Below, in pieces: positions 52,805 to 60,742 of a DNA stretch of 64,000 bases (the first letter of the stretch is position 1; each line of letters starts with the position of its first letter). The notes under the pieces were generated by a model. The model searched no databases, had not been told where the DNA came from, and saw only the letters and a program-made list of their open reading frames with translations. The position numbers and the translations under genes were made by a program. The stretch is from Streptomyces xanthochromogenes (GTDB lineage Bacteria > Actinomycetota > Actinomycetes > Streptomycetales > Streptomycetaceae), in the NCBI RefSeq assembly GCF_014650455.1, contig NZ_BMUZ01000003.1:664534-728533 (forward strand), given 5' to 3'.

Positions 52805-53797
52805 TCAGGCGATCTTCACCGGCACACGGAGGTCGGCGCGCGGCCGCGTGTACAGACGGCCCCGGACCTCGCCCCGCGCCAACCGGTCCATCGCCGCCGG
52901 GAGTTCGGAGAAGGGGACCTCCTGCACGGCCGGCTTGAGCGCGCCGCTCGCGATGAGGCCGTACACCTCCCGCAGTTCGTCCTTGCTCGCCCCGAGTGAA
53001 CCGACGAGCTGGACGTTGCGCATGACCAGCGAGGCGATCGGTATGGGCGCGACGGCGCCGCCGAGGCCCACGAGCACCACGCAGCCACCCGGTCGAACGC
53101 ACTCCACAGCAGCGGCGGCCGTCGACGGCACGCCCGCGAAGTCCACGATGACATCGGGCTGTTGGGCCGCGAGCTGCCGGACGTCCTGGAAGCAGGCCGT
53201 GGCTCCGGCCTCCGTCGCGGGGCCGAAGGTGGACGGGTTGACATCGACCCCGTACACGGTCGCGCCGAGCAGCTTGGCGATGCGCACGCCGTTGAGGCCG
53301 AGCCCGCCCAGCCCTATCACGCCGACCGTGCGACCCGGGCGGACCGCACCGGCCGTGCGCACCGCGTGGTAGGCGGTGGCCACGGAGTCGGTGGCCACCG
53401 CCGCCTCCGCGAAGGTCACGTTGTCGGGGATGTGGACCAGCGTGGAGACATGGGCGAGCTCCTGCTCCGCGAACGCGCCGTCGTGTCCGACGCCGGGTGC
53501 GAAGAGGGCTTCCTCTATCGGATGCGAGACCAGGGCGATGCCCACCCGGTCGCCCACCTCGAAGTCCCTGACGCCGTCGCCCACCGAGGAGATCACCCCG
53601 GCGCCCTCGTGACCCAGGGTCACCGGCGACTTGACGGTGAGATCTCCGAGGTCCATACCGCTCATGATGTGCAGGTCGGAGTGGCAGAGCCCGGCCGCCT
53701 CGATGTCGACCACCACCCACTCCGGCCCGGGCTCCGGGTCCGGAACGATCTCCAAGTTGAGCGGCCGTCCCGCGCCTGCGAACCGTATGGCCTTCAT
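52805..53797 (-). CDS. Zinc-dependent alcohol dehydrogenase
   Basis: 330 aa from the ATG at 53797 (MKAIRFAGAG). MDR fold with catalytic zinc ligands Cys38 in GLCHSDLH and His63-Glu64 in LGHEGAG. The structural-zinc cysteines of classical ADHs are absent, as in many secondary alcohol dehydrogenases. The Rossmann loop is GVIGLGGLGLNGV. It probably oxidises a small alcohol or reduces an aldehyde with NAD(H) or NADP(H). The interval to the nitrilase is 160 bases and holds no gene. An inverted repeat at 53884-53909 lies in its promoter region, and it may be induced by the compound that repressor senses. Confidence 0.9.
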   Translation of the reverse strand: MKAIRFAGAGRPLNLEIVPDPEPGPEWVVVDIEAAGLCHSDLHIMSGMDLGDLTVKSPVTLGHEGAGVISSVGDGVRDFEVGDRVGIALVSHPIEEALFAPGVGHDGAFAEQELAHVSTLVHIPDNVTFAEAAVATDSVATAYHAVRTAGAVRPGRTVGVIGLGGLGLNGVRIAKLLGATVYGVDVNPSTFGPATEAGATACFQDVRQLAAQQPDVIVDFAGVPSTAAAAVECVRPGGCVVLVGLGGAVAPIPIASLVMRNVQLVGSLGASKDELREVYGLIASGALKPAVQEVPFSELPAAMDRLARGEVRGRLYTRPRADLRVPVKIA

Positions 53798-53883
53798 GTG
53801 CCCATCCCCACCTTCACACCTGCGTCGTACAGTTGTTCCCTGTTCTGGTGGTTGAATTCCCAAGCTTCGGGTGCTTTATGCGC

Positions 53884-53909
53884 GTGATTCGAATCGATGG
53901 ACGAATCAC
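53884..53909 (-). promoter_or_regulatory. Inverted repeat upstream of the alcohol dehydrogenase gene
   Basis: GTGATTCG (53884-53891) and CGAATCAC (53902-53909) are exact complements around a ten-base loop, with the shorter palindrome GATTCGAATC overlapping the left arm. It sits about 90 bases before the ADH start and 25 bases before the GH92 terminator, so it could be an operator or an extra terminator. A repressor site is the better guess since it is followed by AT-rich promoter-like DNA. Confidence 0.45.
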
Positions 53910-53933
53910 CATATGCCCGACGTGAACATGCCA

Positions 53934-53971
53934 ACGGCGGCCCGCCCAGCGGGTGCTGGGCGGGCCGCCGT
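53934..53971 (-). terminator. 17-bp perfect hairpin after the GH92 gene
   Basis: The arms 53934-53950 and 53955-53971 are exact complements around a four-base GGGT loop, nine bases past the stop of the GH92 gene at 53980. It is the strongest hairpin in the window and a clear terminator. Confidence 0.92.
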
Positions 53972-53979
53972 GACGAGGA

Positions 53980-56900
53980 TCAGCTTCCGTTGACCTCCAG
54001 CTCGTATATGCGGGCGGCCGGATCGGTGTTCTGGGCCGGGACGAGGACCCCGAGGCGCACGTACCGGGCCGATCCGGTGACCGTGCTCGTCGTGGAATCG
54101 GCGGTGTTGCCTCGCACCTGCGCCGCCGTGGTCCAGGTGGCGCCGTCTCCGGAGACGCTCAGGTCGTAGTCCTTGGTGTTCCAGTCCGCACTCTCGCCGC
54201 CCGCGCCCGCATGGCGCACGGTGATCGAGCTCAGCGGATGGGACGCGCCCAGATCGACCTGGAGGGTCTTGGTGCCGGACGCCTTCGAACACCACTTGTC
54301 ACCCGTGCCGCCGGTGAAGCTGCCGTTGACCGCCTTCTCCGGGGTCTCCGTGGCGTTGCACGACGCCGAGCCGGTGGCCGGCTGCCCTATCGCGAGGTCC
54401 CGGCTGCCGCCGCTCGGCCCGTAGACCTCCAGCTCGTAGACCCGGGCCGCGTCGCTGCCCCCGCCACTGGTGTTGGAGGGGCTGGTGACGACCAGGCGCA
54501 CGTAACGGGCCGACCGGGCCGACACGGGATGGTAGGTCCGGCTGGAGCGCGAGCCGGTGACGGTGGCCGCGGCGGTCCAGGCCGTGCCGTCGGTGCTGGT
54601 CTGGATCTGGAAGGCACCGGTGTTCCAGCCGGTGTTCTCACCTCCCAGACCGGCATGCTTGATCACGAACGAGGACACGTTGCGCACGGACCCGAGGTCG
54701 ACCTGGAGCGAGGGGTTCGCCGCGGACGAGCACCACTTGCTGTTGTTGGTGAGCGACCCGTCCACCGCCTTGTCGGCCGACTCCGCCGCGGCACAACTCG
54801 CCGATCCGGTGACCGGCTTGCCGAGCGCGAGGTCGGTGCCGAGCTCCGGCGCGGCGGGCACCGGGGTGGCGCCGTCCTGGAACGACGGCGGCACGTCGGA
54901 AGCGCCGGTGCCCCAGGTGCCGCTCGGCGCGGCGCCCATCGTGTAGTTCAGGGTCGCGCCGCCCGCGACGTCCGGGTAGCGCAGGTAACTGTGGCTGGTG
55001 GAAGTGCCGTTGACGGCGAGCGCCTGCACATAGGGCCCGCTGCCGGAACTGTTGATGGTGATGTTCCCGGCCGCCCGCTGGATCAGGATGGACGGGAACT
55101 GGGGCCCGTGCACGGCCAGCGTGTCCGCCCCCGGAGTCGCGGGGTACATGCCGAGTGCGGCCCACACGTACCAGGCCGACGTCGCACCGAGGTCGTCGTT
55201 GCCGGGCAGCCCGCCCGCGCCGGTGGTGAACGACTCGTCCATCACCTTGCGCACGGCGTCGGTGGCGCCCGCCGGGTGGCGTGCGTAGTTGTAGGCCCAC
55301 GGAACCCCGTGCTCCGGCTCGTTCCCTATGTAGTAATACGGCCTGCTCTGACCGGCGTTGACCTCGGTGAAGTGGTGGTCGAGACGCTGCACGGCGGTCC
55401 CGGCCCCACCCATGGAGTTGATCAGGTCGGAGAAGTCGTACGGCACCATCCAGGTGTACTGGGAGGCATTGCCCTCGGTGAACGTGGACTGGCTCGCCGG
55501 GTCGAGCGGCCAGCTCCAGGAGCCGTCGCTCTGGTGCTGCTGCACGTAGGACGACTCGGAGTTGAAGGTGTTGCGCCACCACTGGGCGCGTCCCATATGA
55601 GTGTTGTAGCTCGATGTGTTGCCAAGTGCCTTGGCGAACTGGGCGACGGCGAAGTCGGACGCCGAGTACTCAAGTGAGTCGGAGGGGTCGTCGAGGTAGT
55701 GCAGGCTCGTGTAGGTGGACTGGCGGCCCCGGATCGCGCTGCCTTGCGCCGTACCGCCGTTGGAAGCCTTCTCCATCAGGGAGAGCGCGGCCGAGGTGTC
55801 GAAGTCGCGGGCCCCGAAGGCGTACAGACTGCTGACGATGATCGGGCCGGGGTCGCCCGTCATGACGAAGTCCTCGTTGGTCTGCTGCGACCACTTGGGC
55901 AGCAGACCGCCCTGCTGTCCGTCCAGGACCATCGACTTGGCGATGTCACTCGCCTCGGTGGGGGCCATGAGCGCGATGAGCGAGGCCCACGAGCGGTAGA
56001 TGTCCCAGCCCGAGTAGTTCTGGTACACCGGGCGCGACGCATTGTGCACGGCGCTGTCGAAGCCCCGGTAGTCGCCGTTGACATCGCTGGAGATGTTGGG
56101 GCTCTGCAGCACGTGGTACAGCGCGGTGTAGAACTTCTGCCGCTCCGTGGCGCTGCCGCCGGTGACCTGGAGCCGATTGAGCATCTGGTTCCAGGCGGTG
56201 TCGGCCGCGGTGCGGATCGCGCCGAAGTCCCAACCTGCGTTCTCGGCAGCCACGTTGGCCTGTGCGCCCGCGATGCTCACGTACGACAGGCCGACCTTGA
56301 ACTGGACCGTCGCGTTGGTGCTCGTGTCGAAGGTGACGTAGGCGCCGGTGTTGGTGCCGGAGGCCGTGGCCGAGCCGTCGCTGACGCTGCCGCCGGACCA
56401 GGTGCCGAAGCCGGTCGGCGTCCGGTCGAAGCGCACGTCGAAGTAGATCTGGTACGTCTTGGACGAGCCGCAGAATCCACCGGCCGTCACGCTGCCGGTC
56501 AGCTCATTGCCGTTGATGTGCACCGACCCGGCGCGGTTGCCCGTGGCGCTGCGGCCGGTGTTGATCAGCAACCGGGACGCGGTCGAGGCGGGGTAGGTCA
56601 GCTTGCCCATGGCGGTGCGGGTGGTGGCGGACAGCTCTACGTCCGTGGCGTAGCGGTCCAGGCGCGTCTTGTAATAGCCGGGCTTGGCCACCTCGTTCGC
56701 CTTGGTGTAACCGGAGGCGTAGCTCGTCCAGTTGGTGCCGGGTGAACTGCCGAGCGCGCCGGTGACCGGCAGCAGCGGCAGGTCCTCGTTGTTGGGGCAG
56801 CCGGCGCCGTCGAAGTGCGTGAGGCTGAAGTCCTCGACGGACGTGTCCTTGTAGCGGTAGCCGGACGGTGAGGCGGTGGGCGTGTCCGGGCCGACCTGTA

Positions 56901-57162
56901 CGCCGCCGAAGGGCACCACGGCCCCGGGGTAGGTGCTGCCGCCGGCACCGCCGGGCACGGGGTTGGGGGCGTTGCTGTCGTCGGTGCCGATGAACGGGTC
57001 GACGTACTGGGTCAGCGGAAGCGCCGCCGCGTGGGCGGGCACGGCGGCCGCGAGGCCGACGAGTCCGAGGGCGGAGAGCGCCAGCGCACTGAAGGCGCTG
57101 ACGCCCCGGGAGGGACGTCTTGGCCGGACCGCGGGTCCGGAGGAGGGCACGGAGCGGAGCAC
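53980..57162 (-). CDS. Secreted GH92 alpha-mannosidase with two C-terminal F5/8-type carbohydrate-binding domains
   Basis: 1060 aa. I chose the GTG at 57162 because AGAAGGTGG precedes it and because the ATG at 57240 would place the start inside a LacI operator. A signal peptide ends near AHA-AA. The N-terminal beta domain has YVDPFIGTDDSN and SLTHFDGAGCPNNEDL. The catalytic part (about 290-780) has the GH92 hallmarks YIGNEPEHGVPWAYNY (general acid Glu) and GNDDLGATSAWYVWAALGMYP, in two pieces GNDDLGATSAWY and AALGMYP (base Asp). Two homologous discoidin-like domains follow (DLALGKPVTGSASC and DLAIGQPATGSASC). The enzyme trims alpha-mannose from N-glycans or mannans outside the cell using Ca2+. 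Expression is probably repressed by the divergent LacI protein. Confidence 0.92.
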   Translation of the reverse strand: MLRSVPSSGPAVRPRRPSRGVSAFSALALSALGLVGLAAAVPAHAAALPLTQYVDPFIGTDDSNAPNPVPGGAGGSTYPGAVVPFGGVQVGPDTPTASPSGYRYKDTSVEDFSLTHFDGAGCPNNEDLPLLPVTGALGSSPGTNWTSYASGYTKANEVAKPGYYKTRLDRYATDVELSATTRTAMGKLTYPASTASRLLINTGRSATGNRAGSVHINGNELTGSVTAGGFCGSSKTYQIYFDVRFDRTPTGFGTWSGGSVSDGSATASGTNTGAYVTFDTSTNATVQFKVGLSYVSIAGAQANVAAENAGWDFGAIRTAADTAWNQMLNRLQVTGGSATERQKFYTALYHVLQSPNISSDVNGDYRGFDSAVHNASRPVYQNYSGWDIYRSWASLIALMAPTEASDIAKSMVLDGQQGGLLPKWSQQTNEDFVMTGDPGPIIVSSLYAFGARDFDTSAALSLMEKASNGGTAQGSAIRGRQSTYTSLHYLDDPSDSLEYSASDFAVAQFAKALGNTSSYNTHMGRAQWWRNTFNSESSYVQQHQSDGSWSWPLDPASQSTFTEGNASQYTWMVPYDFSDLINSMGGAGTAVQRLDHHFTEVNAGQSRPYYYIGNEPEHGVPWAYNYARHPAGATDAVRKVMDESFTTGAGGLPGNDDLGATSAWYVWAALGMYPATPGADTLAVHGPQFPSILIQRAAGNITINSSGSGPYVQALAVNGTSTSHSYLRYPDVAGGATLNYTMGAAPSGTWGTGASDVPPSFQDGATPVPAAPELGTDLALGKPVTGSASCAAAESADKAVDGSLTNNSKWCSSAANPSLQVDLGSVRNVSSFVIKHAGLGGENTGWNTGAFQIQTSTDGTAWTAAATVTGSRSSRTYHPVSARSARYVRLVVTSPSNTSGGGSDAARVYELEVYGPSGGSRDLAIGQPATGSASCNATETPEKAVNGSFTGGTGDKWCSKASGTKTLQVDLGASHPLSSITVRHAGAGGESADWNTKDYDLSVSGDGATWTTAAQVRGNTADSTTSTVTGSARYVRLGVLVPAQNTDPAARIYELEVNGS

Positions 57163-57239
57163 GAGGGGGGACCACCTTCTCGCAAGGGACCACTCGCCGT
57201 CCGGCGGGCGGCCTCGGGACGGAGGATGCTCGATGTGCA

Positions 57240-57253
57240 TGTGAACGTTACCA
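57240..57253 (-). promoter_or_regulatory. LacI-type operator upstream of the GH92 gene
   Basis: TGTGAACGTTACCA carries the AACGTT core of a LacI-family palindrome with one imperfect half. It is about 80 bases before the GH92 start and matches the more perfect site at 57460-57473 in 12 of 14 positions. Repression of the GH92 promoter by the divergent LacI protein is the likely role. Confidence 0.7.
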
Positions 57254-57425
57254 ATCAACTCAGGATTGTTGAGGTGTCCCTGACTACCCGTCAAGGGTGA
57301 GGGGCGAATTGCAGCCTCGTGTTCACCGCGGCACTCCGCCCCGCCTCCGCCACGCCTCTGCCATATCTCCGCCACGCCTCTGCCGTGAGGACCAACTTCC
57401 TCTCACCGTAGCAAGTTTGATGATT

Positions 57426-57439
57426 CGTCAGTCCTGACG
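57426..57439 (+). promoter_or_regulatory. Second, different palindrome between the GH92 and lacI-like genes
   Basis: CGTCAG-TC-CTGACG is a perfect inverted repeat 20 bases left of the LacI-type site. It has no sequence in common with the AACGTT sites, so a second regulator may act here. Confidence 0.4.
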
Positions 57440-57459
57440 GATTCCACGCTCGGCACGCA

Positions 57460-57473
57460 TGGGAACGTTACCA
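57460..57473 (+). promoter_or_regulatory. LacI-type operator, near-perfect TGGnAACGTTnCCA
   Basis: TGGGAACGTTACCA is symmetric in TGG-n-AACGTT-n-CCA, the classic LacI/GalR-family operator form. It lies 125 bases before the start of the lacI-like gene and pairs with the weaker site at 57240, 220 bases away, so the repressor may bind both, control itself and loop the DNA. Confidence 0.78.
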
Positions 57474-57598
57474 ATCCGGGAGACGATCCGAGGCCATCGG
57501 CGCAAGCACCGTGCGTGCCCCTGACATGGGACTCCGTCTGCCATCATCGACGCGTCGCCGTGCCGGATCCGGGCGCGGACCGGTCGATGAGGAGGCTC

Positions 57599-58606
57599 GT
57601 GAAGCGCCCGACGATGAAGGACGTGGCCCGCGCCGCGGGAGTCAGCCCGATGACCGTCTCGCGGGCGGTGTCGGGCGAACCCGGCGTCTCGCCGGACACC
57701 GCGGCCCGGGTGGAGCAGGCCGTACGGGAGTTGGGCTACCAGCGGAACGACAACGCCCGCAGCCTGCGGCAGAAGGATCCGCGCACGTCGACCATCGGCC
57801 TGGTCGTCGACGACCTGGCCAACCCGTTCTACGCGCTGATGGCCCGCTCCGTGGAGGACGAGGCCCACCGGCGCGGCTTCCTCGTCCTGGTCGGCAGCAC
57901 CAACGACGAACCCCGCCGAGAACGTGAGGTCATAGCCGCTTTCACGGCGCGCCAGGTGGACGGCCTCATCCTCGTCCCGACCAACGGCGGCCACGGCTTC
58001 CTGAAGCAGCCGATGGAGGCCGGCACACGCGTCGTCTGCGTCGACCGGCCTGCGAAGGGCCTGGCCGTGGACACCGTCACCGTCGACAATCGCGCGGGAG
58101 CCGAGCGGGCCGTCAGTCATCTGCTGGGCCACGGGCACACCCGGATCGCCTATCTCGGCGACCGGTTCGACATCTGGACCCAGCGCGAACGCCACGCGGG
58201 TTATCTGGACGCGCTCGCCTCCCACGGCATACCCGAGGACCCCGCTCTCGTACGCCACGAACTGCGGTCCCAGCCCCATGCGGCCGCCGCCCTCGCCGAG
58301 TTGCGGGCGCTGCCCTGTCCCCCCACGGCGCTGTTCACCACCAACGACCTGATCACCATCGGGGTGATGGACGGGCTCGGACACCCCGACCCGATCGCCC
58401 TCGTCGGGTTCGACGACTTCCCGCTGGCCGACCGGCTCAGTCCCCCGCTCAGCGTCGTCAGCCAGGACCCCGTCGCGCTCGGCGCCACGGCCGCGAACCT
58501 CCTGTTCTCGCGCATCGACGGCGACCGGTCGGCTCCCCGCTCGGTCGTCCTCCTGACCCGGCTCATCGTGCGCGGCTCAGGGGCGGGCGGGGGACGCCCG
58601 CGCTGA
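57599..58606 (+). CDS. LacI-family transcriptional repressor
   Basis: 335 aa. I chose the GTG at 57599 because GAGGAGG lies just upstream; the ATG at 57587 overlaps that ribosome site. The helix-turn-helix is TMKDVARAAGVSPMTVSRAV at the N terminus, followed by the hinge LRQKDPRT and a periplasmic-binding-like effector domain (IGLVVDDLANPFYALM, VDGLILVPTNGG, VALVGFDDF-like IALVGFDDFPLA). Divergent from the GH92 mannosidase, with two AACGTT operators in the interval, it most likely represses that gene until mannose or a manno-oligosaccharide appears. A CGCCCG/CGGGCG hairpin overlaps its stop codon. The effector identity is inference. Confidence 0.9.
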   Translation: MKRPTMKDVARAAGVSPMTVSRAVSGEPGVSPDTAARVEQAVRELGYQRNDNARSLRQKDPRTSTIGLVVDDLANPFYALMARSVEDEAHRRGFLVLVGSTNDEPRREREVIAAFTARQVDGLILVPTNGGHGFLKQPMEAGTRVVCVDRPAKGLAVDTVTVDNRAGAERAVSHLLGHGHTRIAYLGDRFDIWTQRERHAGYLDALASHGIPEDPALVRHELRSQPHAAAALAELRALPCPPTALFTTNDLITIGVMDGLGHPDPIALVGFDDFPLADRLSPPLSVVSQDPVALGATAANLLFSRIDGDRSAPRSVVLLTRLIVRGSGAGGGRPR

Positions 58607-58673
58607 CGGGCGGGGCCGGCGGAGACGACCAGGGCTACTGGAGACGGCGCCCGGCCCGTGGAGACGGCCGGGG

Positions 58674-60443
58674 CTAGTGCAGCAGGCCCTCGGGCAGGTA
58701 GGGCGACCTCACGGGGACGGGCCAGCCGATGCGTCGGGCGTGGCAGGCCAGGCCCAGCACGTCCAGGCTGACGGCGGCTTCGATGTCCTTGCCGCGGGCG
58801 CCCACCGTGTAGTGCTCGCGGTGCTCTTCCAGGGCATCGGCCAGGGCGAGGGCGAAGCCCTCCTGATCGCACTGGACGAGCTGGGACAGCAGGGTGAGCG
58901 GCGGCATGAGGAAGCTGCCCGAGGCCATCCGGTCGGCGGTCGCCAGGGCATGGTCCATCGCCGGCTCGGGGTCGACGCCGCGCAGATAGTCGTGCAGGGC
59001 CGCGCAGTAGGCCCCGCCGGGTGACGGGTGATCGCCCTCGGCGAAGAACTCCGGCTCGATGAGCACGCAGTCGGCCAGCGGCTTGCGTGCTCCGACGACC
59101 AGTGCGAGCGCCACGGCCTGTTGCCACTGGTGCGGGTTGGGGCGGTAGGAGCCGCGCCACGCAGGCAGCGTCCTCGTCGTTCCCCCGATGGTGACCGGCA
59201 CCTCTGTGCCCGGCTCGGCCCGTGCCGCTCGAAGGGCGGCCGCCCCCGCCTCGGCACCGAGCAGCGCGGCCTCGTACTGGCACGGGTCGGTCCCGTCGGG
59301 ATCGATCGCGGCGCGTACCAGAAAACGCTGGCGCTGGTCCGCCATGAGCGATGTCAGATCCCGCGCGAGCGCCTTCGGGTCCGTCTTCGGATCGTGGAAG
59401 CGCGCCATCTCCTGCGCGGCAACGTCGTCGTACAGGGACGGATCCAGGGGCTGGTCCGGGCAGGGACGGCCCGGCCGCTCGACCACCAGGGGGCCGGCGG
59501 CGAGCGCGGCCACGGCGTCGGCACGCTTGTCCCGGCCGTAGGCCCGCACCCGTGGCGCGTCCTTTTCGAATCCGGTCACCAGGGCCCGGGGAAGGTAACC
59601 GGACTCGACCGGAATGTCCCAGCCGTGCCACCGGTGGGCCATCGCCATGAGGGCCAGGGCGTCGAGCGGGAGCAGGCTGCGCGGTCTGGCGTTGTCTCCC
59701 GCGGCACGGCTCCGGTACTGCTCCAACTGCGTTGCCAGACAGCGGGCGAAGCCCTCCTCGTCCCCCGCGGCCAGGGCCCGCAGGGTGCTGAGGGCCGCGC
59801 GATGGCCGGGCCGGTCGTCGCCCTCGCCCAGAGTGGAGATCACCATGTCGATCAGGGCGCACTTCTCGACGTCCTGAACCGGCCCCGCCGTCAGCACGTC
59901 GACGGGCCCTTCCTCATGGTCGAGGACGTACGCCATCAGGGCGTGGACGAGGGCCACGTCCGCGCGCCCCTCGTTGCCGCGCCAGGGCGGGGCGGCCTCG
60001 ATGAACACCTCCGCCTTGCGGTCCGAGACCTCGGCGAGGAAGGCCAGCAGGAGGGCGTCCAGCCAGTCGCAGGTCCGGACCCGATCACCCGGCGTCGCGG
60101 TGGCGTCGCCGCACTCGAACTCTCCGCCGTACGACACCCCGGCCCCGGCGTAATCGATGAACACCTCTGCCTGCCGTCCGGGTGACGAGGCCAGCTCCAG
60201 GGCGCCCACCAAGGCGGCGGCCGCGGAGCCGAGCGCCGTCTCGGCGTCCTTCCCGCTCAGCTCCGGCACCCGTACGGACCGTGCACCCAAGTAGTCCAGA
60301 AGGTCGTCGGCGACCAGCCGCCAGCCCGTGGCCGGGAGCGGATCCTCCTGCATGCGGTGCACCTCCGCGGCGATCCGCTCCGCGAAGTCGGCCTCCGCCG
60401 CGGCCAACGCCGGCTCACCGATTCGATGGCGCTCGATCCGCAC
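58674..60443 (-). CDS. Immunity 49 (Imm49) family protein, tandem double-domain
   Basis: 589 aa from GTG at 60443, with GGGAGG five bases upstream. Each half follows the Imm49 plan: a short start (MRIERHRIGEPAL), helices with FEVYIDY-like VFIDYAGAGVSYGG, and a closing block ending in a sequence like ALMAMAHRWHGWDIPVES-GYLPRALV for half one and LGLACHARRIGWPVPVRS-PYLPEGLL for half two. Single-domain Imm49 proteins are about 280-300 aa, so this is an internal duplication. Imm49 proteins are predicted antitoxins against polymorphic toxins. No polymorphic toxin is recognisable next door; the eCIS-type and pore-forming genes lie 30 kb away. It is divergent from the carboxypeptidase gene. Confidence 0.78.
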   Translation of the reverse strand: MRIERHRIGEPALAAAEADFAERIAAEVHRMQEDPLPATGWRLVADDLLDYLGARSVRVPELSGKDAETALGSAAAALVGALELASSPGRQAEVFIDYAGAGVSYGGEFECGDATATPGDRVRTCDWLDALLLAFLAEVSDRKAEVFIEAAPPWRGNEGRADVALVHALMAYVLDHEEGPVDVLTAGPVQDVEKCALIDMVISTLGEGDDRPGHRAALSTLRALAAGDEEGFARCLATQLEQYRSRAAGDNARPRSLLPLDALALMAMAHRWHGWDIPVESGYLPRALVTGFEKDAPRVRAYGRDKRADAVAALAAGPLVVERPGRPCPDQPLDPSLYDDVAAQEMARFHDPKTDPKALARDLTSLMADQRQRFLVRAAIDPDGTDPCQYEAALLGAEAGAAALRAARAEPGTEVPVTIGGTTRTLPAWRGSYRPNPHQWQQAVALALVVGARKPLADCVLIEPEFFAEGDHPSPGGAYCAALHDYLRGVDPEPAMDHALATADRMASGSFLMPPLTLLSQLVQCDQEGFALALADALEEHREHYTVGARGKDIEAAVSLDVLGLACHARRIGWPVPVRSPYLPEGLLH

Positions 60444-60742
60444 CTCTGCCTCCCGACGGTCCCCGTTCGATCTTGCCCTGCCAGCATAGGAAGGGGGTCT
60501 GACAACGCGCCCGGCTCGACGGTCCGCCCGAGCCCATGACAGATCCTGCGGCGTCTTTGTCATCATTTGGTCACACGGGCATGCGATCGTGGTCGTGCTT
60601 GATCGGCTTCCGGAGCCATGGCAGTTACCTACCGGCTCGGAAATGAGTACTTCCGGCTGGAACGGCTTCATGCCTTCCTGACGTCTAGGCGGCCGACAGC
60701 GCAGAGCACAGGGCGAGATCAGCAAGGCGGGCTGCACCACGT

